A stretch of DNA of 64,000 nt from Bacillota bacterium. Lineage in GTDB: Bacteria; Bacillota; Clostridia; Acetivibrionales; DSM-1351. The stretch covers positions 1 through 64,000 of the forward strand of contig JAEWSZ010000059.1 in the NCBI GenBank assembly GCA_023397905.1, read 5' to 3'. The notes under the pieces are model-generated. The model had not been told where the DNA came from. It ran no database searches and saw only the letters and a list, made by a program, of their open reading frames with translations. The translations under genes and the position numbers were made by a program. Numbering within the stretch: position 1 is the stretch's first letter; each line of letters starts with the position of its first letter. Shown one piece after another: positions 17,840 to 26,719 of the stretch.

Positions 17840-18478
17840 TCAGCTTTGCGCGCTGTCACAGTAAAGCTCATAAACCAGCTTTCCTGCGGATATGGCAGTA
17901 TATATTTTTTCTCTTTCGCTCTTATCCAGTACAAGCTCCATATAGGCAGTCCGGGAATTTACGCCTGTTATGGAGCTGAGAGGAGTTCCCGACTCATCCA
18001 GCATATCCTGGACTTTTATTTTGGTAAGGACCGGTTCCGGCAGAGTACCGGTCTCCCTTTTCAGCCCTATATCAATATAGGAGCCTTTATGTATGAGATT
18101 GGCCAGTCTTTCCTCAATGCTGACCGGCAAAACTACTATTCTGTCACCTTCCTGAAACCAGTTACTTTTTTCGAGCAAATCCCTGTTTCTCATGAAATCG
18201 CTCTGTGCTATTTTTATTCCGGCTTTCTTCCCAAGAACTTCATTTACATCCGTCAGAAAGGAACTGCTCACAACCGATTGCTGTACCAGCTTTGTCCTGA
18301 CATGTCTTTTTTCTATAACTGTACCCTCTTCAATGTCAACGGCGGCTACTACCACCGGAACATACTTTTCTGTATCCAGAGGATATTTTTTAAAAATGTA
18401 AACCAATGCCAGAGAATTAAGTATCATAAATATTCCCAGACAAATCAGTGTTGTTTTTATAATTATGCGTTTGCTCAT
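17840..18478 (-). CDS. cpaB: CpaB/RcpC-like SAF-domain pilus assembly protein
   Basis: A 212-residue protein with an N-terminal membrane helix (TTLICLGIFMILNSLALVYIF, residues 9-29) and an extracellular SAF domain beginning VPVVVAAVDIEEGTVIEKRHV, the hallmark of CpaB/RcpC. The second half has VLPVSIEERLANLIHKGSYIDIGL, a CpaB-type repeat strand pattern. In Gram-negatives CpaB works with an outer-membrane secretin; none is expected or seen here, so it probably organises the filament near the cell wall. Its ATG overlaps the stop of the preceding kinase gene by four bases (ATGA), indicating translational coupling. Confidence 0.82.
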   Translation of the reverse strand: MSKRIIIKTTLICLGIFMILNSLALVYIFKKYPLDTEKYVPVVVAAVDIEEGTVIEKRHVRTKLVQQSVVSSSFLTDVNEVLGKKAGIKIAQSDFMRNRDLLEKSNWFQEGDRIVVLPVSIEERLANLIHKGSYIDIGLKRETGTLPEPVLTKIKVQDMLDESGTPLSSITGVNSRTAYMELVLDKSEREKIYTAISAGKLVYELYCDSAQS

Positions 18479-20139
18479 GTTATCTGAGTCCTCCTGTTGC
18501 TTCCACTATTACTTGCATTGTTTATTAATTTCTTTAATCCGCTGCGGAGCCTTTTCCTTTTGTAGTAAGAAAAGGTGCCTGAAATTACGTCCCATATTGA
18601 ATCCTCAAACCCGCCCGAAGTGATGCCGCTGAATTTCAGAGGTTCACCAAAGCAGCTGTACATCCACATGAAATATATTTTTTGATCATATGGGATTTCA
18701 AAAATTTTTGAATGGATTATCAGGTCCTGAAGCTGCCGGGTATCCTGATTTAACAGAATGCTTTGCAAAATATTCCGTGAAGCCAGCTCTCCCTTATAAA
18801 ATTTATTAATTATAAATGAAGTCCTGGATATGCACTGGGATATCAGACCCTCAACTTGCAGCAGCCGTCCCAATTCCGACATATTGTACGGATTCATGTC
18901 GGATACTATGAATATGTGATTAAGATATTTTTCAGTTGATTTTAATAGAGACATGTCCATATCCACAAAGATAAAAGAGAATGTGTCCGGCAGCTGTGAT
19001 AAACTCCTGTATAACAGCAGTCCGTCGGATATTATTTTTTCTCTAAGATGGTTGAAATTCACGTAATACAGATTGGAAGTGATTTTTGAGGGCTCTATGT
19101 AATCAGCGTTGTCTTTCCTGATGTCCAGGCTCTCCTCCAGCCTTCCCGAAAGGCTCAAATCCACTATGCATATTGGGGTGGGGCCTCTGGCCATATATTC
19201 GGAAACAGCCGCTGTCATCGTTGATACCCCGCAGCCGCCGGAGCCTGTAAATGCAATTATTCTGGTCAAAGGCTGCTCGACAGCGGCAGGGTTTCTTTTC
19301 TGAATATCCACATTATGCAGACTCAAATATCTGAGTTCTCTCATTAGTAAAGCCGCCGTCTTGTACCTCATAGCCGGATTACGGTCGATACATTTCAGAA
19401 GGATTTGAAATAATCCCGGCGACAGATACTCTTCATACTGCCTTTTTTGATAAAATTCAGTTGGAATTCCCGGATCTCTGCCTGTAATCAGCTGGATCAG
19501 AGTTATTCCCAGTGAATATATATCTGCCGTGGTCCCGGTCCGGCCTCCTAAAAATTGTTCCGGGGCCGCATACCCTTTGGTTCCGATAAAAGCCGTTTCA
19601 TTTCCCGGCTCCTTCCCTGGCGGTTTTGAGGCACTGCCCTCCCGGGATGTACCATCTTCCCCTTCTGAGATTAACGAGGAAACGCCGAAATCAATAAGTT
19701 TTATAAAACCGTCGGAAGTGAGAATTATGTTGTGAGGTTTCATATCTCCATATATAATGGGGTATGGCTTCTGGCAATGCAGATATTCCAGCACACTGCA
19801 GAGTTGAATCCCCCAGTCGATAACGGTTTGTTCATCAAACCTGCCTTTAGCCTCAAGCTCTTCTTTCAGGCAAACGCCTTCAATGTAATCTTCTACAATA
19901 TATACCGTATTTTCATCTTCATGAATATCGCATATGCGCGGCAGTGCGGGATGATTCAGACGTTTTAATATTTCTGGTTCGATATAACCGCTGACCGAGG
20001 TTTGTTTGCCCTTTGCGATTTCTTTCACCGCCCATAAGTTTCCCAGCGTCTTGTTTTCAGCAAGAAAAACCTCTCCACAGCCGCCGCTGCCCAATTTTTT
20101 TATGTATTTGTATTTTGAAAAAAATGAATTTTCCTGCAT
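18475..20139 (-). CDS. Ser/Thr protein kinase fused to a lysine-less TadZ/MinD-like domain
   Basis: A 554-residue fusion. Residues 10-275 form a Hanks-type kinase: G-loop LGSGGCGEVFLAEN, K39 in AVKEI, catalytic loop YGDMKPHN (D132, K134, N137; His of HRD replaced by Tyr-Gly), DFG at 150-152, APE at 192-194. All catalytic residues are present. Residues 293-500 form a ParA/MinD-like domain whose P-loop is GSGGCGVST (299-307); both lysines of the deviant Walker A are missing (Ser300, Val305), so nucleotide hydrolysis is unlikely. The C-terminus is basic. No PASTA repeats or membrane helix are seen. GGAGG lies seven bases before the ATG. It is the first gene of the Tad operon and overlaps cpaB, so it probably phosphorylates a pilus component; the target is unknown. 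Confidence 0.85.
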   Translation of the reverse strand: MQENSFFSKYKYIKKLGSGGCGEVFLAENKTLGNLWAVKEIAKGKQTSVSGYIEPEILKRLNHPALPRICDIHEDENTVYIVEDYIEGVCLKEELEAKGRFDEQTVIDWGIQLCSVLEYLHCQKPYPIIYGDMKPHNIILTSDGFIKLIDFGVSSLISEGEDGTSREGSASKPPGKEPGNETAFIGTKGYAAPEQFLGGRTGTTADIYSLGITLIQLITGRDPGIPTEFYQKRQYEEYLSPGLFQILLKCIDRNPAMRYKTAALLMRELRYLSLHNVDIQKRNPAAVEQPLTRIIAFTGSGGCGVSTMTAAVSEYMARGPTPICIVDLSLSGRLEESLDIRKDNADYIEPSKITSNLYYVNFNHLREKIISDGLLLYRSLSQLPDTFSFIFVDMDMSLLKSTEKYLNHIFIVSDMNPYNMSELGRLLQVEGLISQCISRTSFIINKFYKGELASRNILQSILLNQDTRQLQDLIIHSKIFEIPYDQKIYFMWMYSCFGEPLKFSGITSGGFEDSIWDVISGTFSYYKRKRLRSGLKKLINNASNSGSNRRTQIT

Positions 20140-20614
20140 GTGGAAACCTCCGTGAGAAATGGTTTGGAAATGCCAGAAGAGTGGAAATTAAAAGTATGGA
20201 AGCTAGAAGTGAAGGACTAGAAGTTCAGAACTATGGAAGTTTAGAAGTGCAGAATGAAAACCTGAACCCAATTAAATCCGGATCTGACCCGGAATCTGAA
20301 CCTGAATTAGACCTAACCTGGACCGATATCTTAATCCGAATCGGATTTAATCTCGATCTGAATTAAATAACCAAACTTTAATACAAGCTTTATTTTGAAT
20401 TTTAACCTGAATCTGAACCATAGATAAAAACTTGAAATTATAAAACCGGTTGAAATTGAGAGAATACATCTAATAGAAATTCAATAAATGTAAATCATTT
20501 CTAGTAATGTAAATTATAATCCATTTAATTCCATAATGCAACACTTTTTTTTATTTTTATAAAAATTTTTTAATGTTCGGTATTTTTTGCCGCAGCAGTC
20601 TCCTGAATTATTAA
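20140..20614. repeat. 475-base non-coding stretch with degenerate repeats and palindromes
   Basis: No convincing gene. 20204-20248 has three TAGAAGT units (20204, 20218, 20242). 20261-20420 has repeated CTGAA/CTGACC elements and several nested palindromes: ATCCGGAT (20276-20283), TTAATCCGA-A-TCGGATTTAA around 20331-20350, and ATTAAATCCG (20271-20280) repeated inverted as CGGATTTAAT (20342-20351). The right half (20420-20590) is very AT-rich with T-runs. The segment lies upstream of the Tad operon start at 20139 and may contain its promoter and operators, but I could not place a promoter with confidence. Confidence 0.5.
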
Positions 20615-21508
20615 TTATACACCTTCCAGGTTAAAGTCCGGGATATACATGGTATTCGCCGACTGCCGCTCCTGGATATAGCCTTCCTCCAACCCCAGCC
20701 TGTATAAATGGTTGACAACCCTTTCGTATTCGTTTCTGGTTATGGGCCTGTCAATTTCAGGGAAATTATGGGCCGCATAATACGGAGTGTATTGGCTCAT
20801 TAAAGAAATATACACACTTTTGGGCAAATTTTCACTTATCCAGCTTAGAATTTTCATGCTCTCTTTTGTATGCCCAGGTAAGATCAAATGCCTGATAATC
20901 AGGCCGCTCCGTATTATTCCCGATTCATCCAGCACAGGGCTGCCCACCTGACGGAACATCTCAATAACGGCTTTTCTGCTTACCTCAGGATAGTCCATGG
21001 CTTTGGAATATTTCATGGCAGTATTGCCGGAACAGTACTTCATATCCGGAAGGTACACATCGATAAGCCCTTCCATGGTTTTAAGCGCCTCCGCAGTTTC
21101 GTACCCGTTTGAGTTATATATGACGGGAACCGTCAGTTCGTCGCGTTGCTTAACTGCCGTCAAGGCCTGCCTGATCGGCTTCATATAATGGGACGGATTC
21201 ACAAGATTTATATTGTGCACCCCCTTATTTATCAGCTCAATAAAGATTTCCTGCAACCTTTGTACCGTTATGGCTTTTCCGAAATTGTCCTGGCTGATAT
21301 CATAGTTCTGGCAGTATATGCATTTGAGATTGCAGCCTGAAAAAAAGACTGTTCCGGAGCCTTTTGTGCCACTGATACAGGGTTCCTCCCACATATGCAG
21401 GGATGCACGGGCTATTCTGAGCTGTTCAGGCACACCGCAAAATCCCAGATCCCTTTCACGGTCAATTTTACATTCCCTTGGGCACTGTCTGCAAATTTCG
21501 CTCATCAT
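20615..21508 (-). CDS. PflX-like radical SAM protein
   Basis: A 297-residue radical SAM protein. The central cluster motif is CNLKCIYC (CxxxCxxC, about residues 59-66) preceded by FFSG. The N-terminus carries four further cysteines (CRQCPRECKIDRERDLGFCG), typical of the pyruvate-formate-lyase-activating-enzyme-like group COG1313 (PflX) and of AmmeMemoRadiSam-associated proteins. The block INLVNPSHYM and the RHLILPGH segment are also characteristic of that group. No glycyl-radical enzyme or Memo/AMMECR1 gene lies nearby, so the substrate is unknown. Two adjacent ATGs follow GGAGATTGA; either could initiate. Confidence 0.85.
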   Translation of the reverse strand: MMSEICRQCPRECKIDRERDLGFCGVPEQLRIARASLHMWEEPCISGTKGSGTVFFSGCNLKCIYCQNYDISQDNFGKAITVQRLQEIFIELINKGVHNINLVNPSHYMKPIRQALTAVKQRDELTVPVIYNSNGYETAEALKTMEGLIDVYLPDMKYCSGNTAMKYSKAMDYPEVSRKAVIEMFRQVGSPVLDESGIIRSGLIIRHLILPGHTKESMKILSWISENLPKSVYISLMSQYTPYYAAHNFPEIDRPITRNEYERVVNHLYRLGLEEGYIQERQSANTMYIPDFNLEGV

Positions 21509-21708
21509 TCAATCTCCATAATACATAATATAAGTATCTTGTCACAATTTCCCAGACACTGCAATACAAGCCTGTTGATACAGTTTTAACTCATTTGCTA
21601 TAACCTGGTCCCATTATTTTTTATTTACATTCCCAATAAATAAAAATATAATAAATCTTAGGTATAAAATAGTCAATAGTAATATCATCATATGGAGGTT
21701 TTATTCCA

Positions 21709-22677
21709 ATGCAGCTTAACCCGGTTGCTTATGCCCAACGCAAAAGCGTTTTACCTAAAAATATATTTCTTGCAATTATATATATATTGATACTGCTTTT
21801 TATAATAATCGGAGTGGTTTCGTTTTTTTCAGCCTGGAAAATCGCACATCCTTCAAAGCTGGCCACACCGCAGATATCTTCAAACATAGCTCCTGATTAT
21901 AGTAATATCAGCTTTTACAGCGAATCCAAAGAAAAGATGAATGGCTGGTTTTTTCCATCTCTGGGTTCAAAAACAACAGTTCTTATGGTTCACAGCTATG
22001 GCAGGAACAGGCTTGAATTTGACGAAGAGACCTTCAAACTGATAACGAGACTAAAAAATGAGGGCTTGAATGTTATGGCCTTTGACTTAAGAGGTTCCGG
22101 CAATTCTTCCGGCTCGATTTCCACCTTCGGCAGAAACGAAACCGCCGATGTTTTGAGCGCAATAAAATATTTGAAGCAGCAGGGAACCGAAAAGATAATC
22201 CTCATGGGATTTTCCACCGGCGCCTCCTCCTGTCTTTCAGCCATACCCCAAACCCCATACAGGGATAGTATAATCGGCGTAATAGGCGACAGTCCCTACG
22301 CGACCATTGACAGTTATATTGATTATTCTATTAAGCAGAACAGCTGGCTGCCGAAGATCCCATTCAAGTACACCACCGGATTTATAGTTAAAAAGCTCAC
22401 TAAAGCCACGGAGGATATGGATATCATTCCTCAGATACCATCCATAATTCCCACCCCCATCCTCCTTATCGACGGAGAGCAGCAGGATATGCCGGCCTCC
22501 GAAAACACCCGGCTTTTATATGAGCTGTACTTCCGGAAGTCCCCTGTGCCCGCCCATTACTGGAACTCCGGGGCTCAGCAATATGGCGGCAGTTTTCTTG
22601 AGCAGCCCGAAAAGTATATGGATACCGTGGTCGATTTTATTAAAGAGTGTATTGAGGATGCGAAAAAGGATAAGTAG
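21709..22677 (+). CDS. Membrane-anchored alpha/beta hydrolase
   Basis: A 322-residue protein. Residues 18-42 (IFLAIIYILILLFIIIGVVSFF) form an N-terminal signal anchor, so the catalytic part faces outside. The hydrolase core shows the oxyanion block MVHSYGRN, strand-5 nucleophile elbow GFSTGASS (GxSxG), a DLRGSGNSSG segment typical of serine aminopeptidase/BAAT-like hydrolases, and DGEQQDMP near the acid position. A clear catalytic His is not obvious; HYWNSG at residues about 282-287 is the likeliest. GGAGG precedes the ATG by ten bases. It is an isolated plus-strand gene convergent with the flagellar block; substrate unknown. Confidence 0.8.
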   Translation: MQLNPVAYAQRKSVLPKNIFLAIIYILILLFIIIGVVSFFSAWKIAHPSKLATPQISSNIAPDYSNISFYSESKEKMNGWFFPSLGSKTTVLMVHSYGRNRLEFDEETFKLITRLKNEGLNVMAFDLRGSGNSSGSISTFGRNETADVLSAIKYLKQQGTEKIILMGFSTGASSCLSAIPQTPYRDSIIGVIGDSPYATIDSYIDYSIKQNSWLPKIPFKYTTGFIVKKLTKATEDMDIIPQIPSIIPTPILLIDGEQQDMPASENTRLLYELYFRKSPVPAHYWNSGAQQYGGSFLEQPEKYMDTVVDFIKECIEDAKKDK

Positions 22678-22767
22678 GTTATTACTATATTTTTACACTT
22701 AACTTCCTACAGTCTCTGATTGCTACAGCTTAAATACTCCCTCAATCCCATCTGCATGATACGGATA

Positions 22768-23250
22768 CTATTTCTTTTTATCAAAATAATATGACTGCTG
22801 TGGTAATTTAGCTGCAATGTTATAGCCGTTATTTACCATTTTCCCCCGTTTAACCTGACGTATCTCACTGCTGAGTTTATCCATTGATTCCTTTACCTTT
22901 TTATTATTGGATTCCTCCAGACTCTGAATTTGCTTTGTTACATCATATATCGCCGTAACAACCTGCTTCAATTCTGAAGAACCATTGAGCTGAGTCGCCC
23001 TGATCTCTTCAAGGCTTTTCACTCCCAGTACCGACTTCAATCTCGCAAAATACACCTCAAATGCCTGGTCCAACTCATCAATAATATCCATCCGCTTCTG
23101 TTTCTGGTCAATGATGCTGTGCAACTCTTCGGCATTATCCTCTGTGATCACAGTGCTCTGTTTTTCTGTCAGTTTTAAAATCTCTTTTAAGCTGTCAAGT
23201 TTTTTCGTTGATAACTCAAAAAGCTTTTGTATATATTCATCGGCAGTCAT
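22768..23250 (-). CDS. Flagellar export chaperone-like protein at the fliT position
   Basis: A 160-residue, mostly helical, charged protein with long predicted coiled coils (ELSTKKLDSLKEILKLTEKQS; SLEESNNKKVKESMDKLSSEI) and no hydrophobic segment. It directly follows fliS, where Bacillus species have fliT, and its architecture is that of FlgN/FliT chaperones that keep hook-associated and cap proteins unfolded before export. The start at 23250 has GGGAGG six bases upstream; the frame extends further but without a site. I cannot tell FliT from FlgN-family by eye, and a separate FlgN-like gene exists at 50028. Confidence 0.65.
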   Translation of the reverse strand: MTADEYIQKLFELSTKKLDSLKEILKLTEKQSTVITEDNAEELHSIIDQKQKRMDIIDELDQAFEVYFARLKSVLGVKSLEEIRATQLNGSSELKQVVTAIYDVTKQIQSLEESNNKKVKESMDKLSSEIRQVKRGKMVNNGYNIAAKLPQQSYYFDKKK

Positions 23251-23348
23251 AGCTTCCTCCCAATATCCCATTAACATTTATCCAACATAAATTTATTTAA
23301 ACCATATTATTTCATAAAACTAATAGGTGTTTCAATATCAAGACAATA

Positions 23349-23381
23349 CACCCCGCATTCCCAAAGGATTACGAGGTGTTG
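23349..23381 (-). terminator. Possible hairpin after fliS
   Basis: ACACCTCG and CGGGGTGT can pair on the minus strand, with an inner ATCC/GGGAT extension. It lies 25-55 bases after the fliS stop. There is no strong T-run, so it may reduce rather than end transcription. Confidence 0.4.
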
Positions 23382-23404
23382 TTTGAATTTCCAATATTGT
23401 ATAT

Positions 23405-23815
23405 TTACTTTGCAATTACCTCTGACTCTGCCACAGCAGGTACCTGAGTCTTTGCAAGCTTCATAGCCTGAGCCCAGGTATCCCTGAGTTCTTTGGCCAT
23501 GCTAAGGACTTCCTCAAGGATAGCCTTATCTTTATTCAGATTAGCTTCAACGAGCCTTCTGTACATGTAATCGTATAAAAGTTCCAGATTGTTTGACACC
23601 TCAAAGCTTTTATCAAGAGTTGTCATAAACTCAACTATAATAGCCTGTGCCTTTACCATGCCATTATTAGCCTTTTCCAAATTTTGAGTCTCAACACCTG
23701 CTTGAGCCTGCATTAAAAATTTTACCAAACCGTTATACAGCATCAACGTCAATTCTTCAGGGCTCGCTGTATTTACTGAATTTTCCTTATACTGATTATA
23801 ACCGTTACTCAACAT
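23405..23815 (-). CDS. fliS: Flagellin export chaperone FliS
   Basis: A 136-residue helical protein that binds the disordered C-terminus of flagellin in the cytosol and delivers it to the flagellar type III export gate. Seen: YNQYKENSVNTASPEELTLMLYNGLVKFL at the N-terminus, the classical FliS signature, then NLELLYDYMYRRLVEANLNKD and a C-terminal LRDTWAQAMK helix. The length is typical. GGAGG precedes the ATG by ten bases. It is the third gene of the flaG-fliD-fliS group and presumably shares the sigma-D promoter before flaG. Confidence 0.96.
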   Translation of the reverse strand: MLSNGYNQYKENSVNTASPEELTLMLYNGLVKFLMQAQAGVETQNLEKANNGMVKAQAIIVEFMTTLDKSFEVSNNLELLYDYMYRRLVEANLNKDKAILEEVLSMAKELRDTWAQAMKLAKTQVPAVAESEVIAK

Positions 23816-23884
23816 TAGCTAGCATCCTCCTAATAGACACTTTATATTTTATACCTGGTAGTTCAAATTATATTAATTGCAACA

Positions 23885-26173
23885 TCATTGCTGACTCATG
23901 CCAAATTGTTGCATTATCCAACTCTGCTGCTCATTCATCTTGCTTAAAGCCGATTCCATTTTAGCAAACTTGTTATATAAAGCATTTTCTTTTTCAATCA
24001 GCCTATTATTCATATCTGTGACCTGACTGTCAAAATCCGATATTTCCTTATATAAAACATTTGAATACTCCGAACGGTCACCAATGATACCTGCCTTTTC
24101 CAGTAATGAACCCTTATTGCCGCCATTGTCTGTGCTTGTTCTAATAGCATCCTGAATTATATCGGATAATTTAAATGCAATACCTGATTCCTTGTATCTC
24201 TGGTTTCTTAAAGTTGAATCATTCATAGCCTCATAATAAGTGATATCTGAACTGCTTGTAAACAAATTAGCTACTTCTTCCGGTTTTGTAGCAAGGGCAT
24301 CTTTCAGTTTGGCTTCATTAATTTCAAGCTTACCCCTTTGCGTATAATCAGAAGATGTAGTTATACCAATTGAAGAAAACGATATGCCTACGCCCTGCAC
24401 TGCCGCATACAGTGCAGTTCTCATTTGATTTACTATACTTGATACAATACTGTCATTTCTCAATAGACCTGATTTTGCTTTATCTTCCCATTGTTTTATC
24501 TGATCTTCTGACATTGCAGCTTTTTGTTCATCGGTTAACGGCAGGTAATCACGGTTTACCTTTTCATTAATCTTGCCGTTGAGCTTGTCGATTATTTCAT
24601 TATATTTGTCTACAAAGGTTTTAATATAATCGTAAGTATTTGTGGTGTCACTGGCGATAGTTACACTGATGGGATCAACTCCTCCGCCTGATGTAAAATC
24701 ATTTTTAATATTGAAGGTTATGCCATCATAAGTAAAAGAATTGCTGGGCCTCACGATTGTGACATCGCTGCTGTTCCCTCCCAAACCCGATATGGTGACA
24801 CTGGCATCCGTACCGTAGACCGTATCCGTCACATTAAAACCAAGCGCCTCCATGAACCCATCCCCATCTGAAGGTTCAATATCTTTGACTGTTAATTGAC
24901 TGGCAGCACCCGTATCACCGGATTCAATCTTGAAACTGTTAGTTGTGAGATCATATTTCATTTTTACATTGAGAGAAGTATCAGCATTTACTGTTTTAAT
25001 AATATCATTTAAAGATGTGTCCTTTGAATTAAATCTAAAATACTTCCCATTTATTGAAAAAGTGATGTCGTTTGCCGAACCGTCAATTTTAGCTGCAAAT
25101 GCCGTATTGTTAAATGCACCCTTGATGTCATATATCTTGGCTGTCAAATCAATTTTATTAGACATGTTGCCTTGTTGCAGTCCCAGTGCGGCATTAGCTC
25201 CGGAATCAGTTTTATCTATGGATACCGACTGGCTTGATGTATACGTAACCTTTCCATCAGTATTTTTAAAGGTTATATTCGCACTTCCTCCAAAAGCCGC
25301 ATCAGCAGCGGCCTTAATAGCGGCGGCCAGGTCGTCGGCATTTGTATAAACCTCCCCCGCAGCCAATGTCACAGTTTTTTTAACTCCGCCTATGGTAAGA
25401 TCAAATTTATTATATGAAGGAATAGTTACAAACGGAGCATCTGCAGTAGGCTTTACACCAAACAGTACATCAGCCCCATCATTATATACAGTCCCTATAC
25501 TAAATGAATCTGTGTCCCTGGTCGTTGAAAAGCTGATTCTGTTGTCTGCCGTAAGTCCTACTGTTATTTTTGAAACACCGCTATCCTTTCCAAACGCAGC
25601 ATCAATTTTGTTCTGAAGTTCGGTTTGTAGCTCTGCAACAGTGCTTACATTACTTATTGTAAACTGTCTTGTGACATTATTCAGAGTAAATTCAAATGTG
25701 TTGTTTCCATTTGATGCTTTTATATTTTGTACATCGGCATCGGTTAAAGCTACAGTTCCCTCAACTGGCCTGCTGACGCTGCTTCCAGAAACCTCAGCGC
25801 TGGTTGCCGCTTTTAAGCTTTTAATAGTATATGTACCGGCTTTGGCATTGGCTCCCGGAGTTACTGAAACGTAGTTAGTAGCATTCGTCGTCGAATAAGA
25901 CGAAGAAAAACTTGCAAAGGAATTTATGGATTTTAAATTTTTGCTTGAAAGCGTATCAAAGTATTCATTATAAAAACTCTGAAGTGTAGATGTTATATCC
26001 CTGTATGCATCGGTTTTCCATAAATCAACTTGTCGTTTTTGAATAAGCTTGTCCAGCTTGGCCTGATCCGCAGCCATCATCTGCTTGACCAGCGTATCCG
26101 TATCCATACCCGACACCAGACCGGTAAGCCTCATGCTATTGTTTAAGTAACTTGATATATTATTCGTCGCCAT
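23885..26173 (-). CDS. fliD: Flagellar filament cap protein FliD (unusually long)
   Basis: Caps the growing filament and folds incoming flagellin. The N-terminal MRLTGLVSGMDTDTLVKQMM block and the C-terminal coiled region (DFDSQVTDMNNRLIEKENALYNKFAKMESALSKMNEQ) are the conserved D0/D1 parts of FliD. The length of 762 residues is well above the about 450-500 usual in Firmicutes; the excess lies in the central surface-exposed region, where I see at least three repeats of the flagellin hook IN-like pattern (ADDLAAAIKAAADAAFGG, AELQTELQNKIDAAFGK, NDIIKTVNADTSLNVKM). The gene is six bases downstream of flaG. Expected to be secreted through the flagellar channel and surface exposed. Confidence 0.95.
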   Translation of the reverse strand: MATNNISSYLNNSMRLTGLVSGMDTDTLVKQMMAADQAKLDKLIQKRQVDLWKTDAYRDITSTLQSFYNEYFDTLSSKNLKSINSFASFSSSYSTTNATNYVSVTPGANAKAGTYTIKSLKAATSAEVSGSSVSRPVEGTVALTDADVQNIKASNGNNTFEFTLNNVTRQFTISNVSTVAELQTELQNKIDAAFGKDSGVSKITVGLTADNRISFSTTRDTDSFSIGTVYNDGADVLFGVKPTADAPFVTIPSYNKFDLTIGGVKKTVTLAAGEVYTNADDLAAAIKAAADAAFGGSANITFKNTDGKVTYTSSQSVSIDKTDSGANAALGLQQGNMSNKIDLTAKIYDIKGAFNNTAFAAKIDGSANDITFSINGKYFRFNSKDTSLNDIIKTVNADTSLNVKMKYDLTTNSFKIESGDTGAASQLTVKDIEPSDGDGFMEALGFNVTDTVYGTDASVTISGLGGNSSDVTIVRPSNSFTYDGITFNIKNDFTSGGGVDPISVTIASDTTNTYDYIKTFVDKYNEIIDKLNGKINEKVNRDYLPLTDEQKAAMSEDQIKQWEDKAKSGLLRNDSIVSSIVNQMRTALYAAVQGVGISFSSIGITTSSDYTQRGKLEINEAKLKDALATKPEEVANLFTSSSDITYYEAMNDSTLRNQRYKESGIAFKLSDIIQDAIRTSTDNGGNKGSLLEKAGIIGDRSEYSNVLYKEISDFDSQVTDMNNRLIEKENALYNKFAKMESALSKMNEQQSWIMQQFGMSQQ

Positions 26174-26178
26174 ATTAT

Positions 26179-26619
26179 TTACCTTCTTTCGTCAACAAAA
26201 ATTCCAGCCATTTCGCAAATCTTCGCTACCATGTCCAAAATTTTTTCATTTGGGATTTCTCTTATAAGTTCATCCGTTTCTGAATTAAAAACCTTGACAA
26301 CTATTTCATTGGTGGCCTCATGGATAGAGAATTCAAATCTCCTATTTCCCCCCATAATAGCTTTATTTGCCTTTTGTATCGCCTCAATTACCACCCGTTC
26401 CGAAACAGGCATATTATCCTTGTCATATTCATTTATCTGAGAAATATTTTTAATGTTGGCTTGAGACCATTCCTTATTTCCTTGAATACCCGCAAGATTA
26501 CCTTCATCGTTTGTATTTATTTTTTTTGCCGGCTCAACCGTCATCTGTCTGCTTTTGTTATTATTGCTTAATTTGATATTAGAGCTGGGTAACTCACTAT
26601 TACTTATCTTCATACTCAT
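26179..26619 (-). CDS. flaG: FlaG family flagellar protein
   Basis: About 146 residues. The C-terminal half is the FlaG domain: RRFEFSIHEATNEIVVKVFNSETDELIREIPNEKILDM, ending in a short helix and DERR. The N-terminal about 60 residues are polar and probably disordered. FlaG influences filament length and is generally next to fliD, as here. Three ATGs alternate with AGT codons at the 5' end; GGAGG at 26632-26628 is two bases from the first (26625) and eight from the second (26619), so I use 26619. A sigma-D promoter lies just upstream. Confidence 0.9.
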   Translation of the reverse strand: MSMKISNSELPSSNIKLSNNNKSRQMTVEPAKKINTNDEGNLAGIQGNKEWSQANIKNISQINEYDKDNMPVSERVVIEAIQKANKAIMGGNRRFEFSIHEATNEIVVKVFNSETDELIREIPNEKILDMVAKICEMAGIFVDERR

Positions 26620-26653
26620 ACTCATAACCTCCACTAAAAACTTTCTAATTATT

Positions 26654-26680
26654 TTATCGGAAATATTTAGAAAATGTTTA
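26654..26680 (-). promoter_or_regulatory. Sigma-D promoter for flaG-fliD-fliS
   Basis: On the minus strand TAAA (26680-26677), exactly 15 bases, then TCCGATAA (26661-26654). The Bacillus sigma-D consensus is TAAA-N15-GCCGATAT, so the -10 matches seven of eight positions if the last base is A or T. It lies about 22 bases before the flaG ribosome-binding site. Confidence 0.85.
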
Positions 26681-26719
26681 GTGGTTTTGATATGTTAAAC
26701 CATATACTTGATTTATCAT

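Noticed and set aside
18846..19000. Possible second nucleotide-binding site in the kinase-TadZ fusion
   Set aside because: The Walker B-like FIFVDMD is only a buried strand of the degenerate ParA fold; with no P-loop lysine I do not claim ATP binding.
20013..20366. A 117-codon plus-strand open frame
   Set aside because: It overlaps the 5' end of the kinase gene on the other strand and runs into degenerate repeats; no ribosome-binding site and no recognisable protein features.
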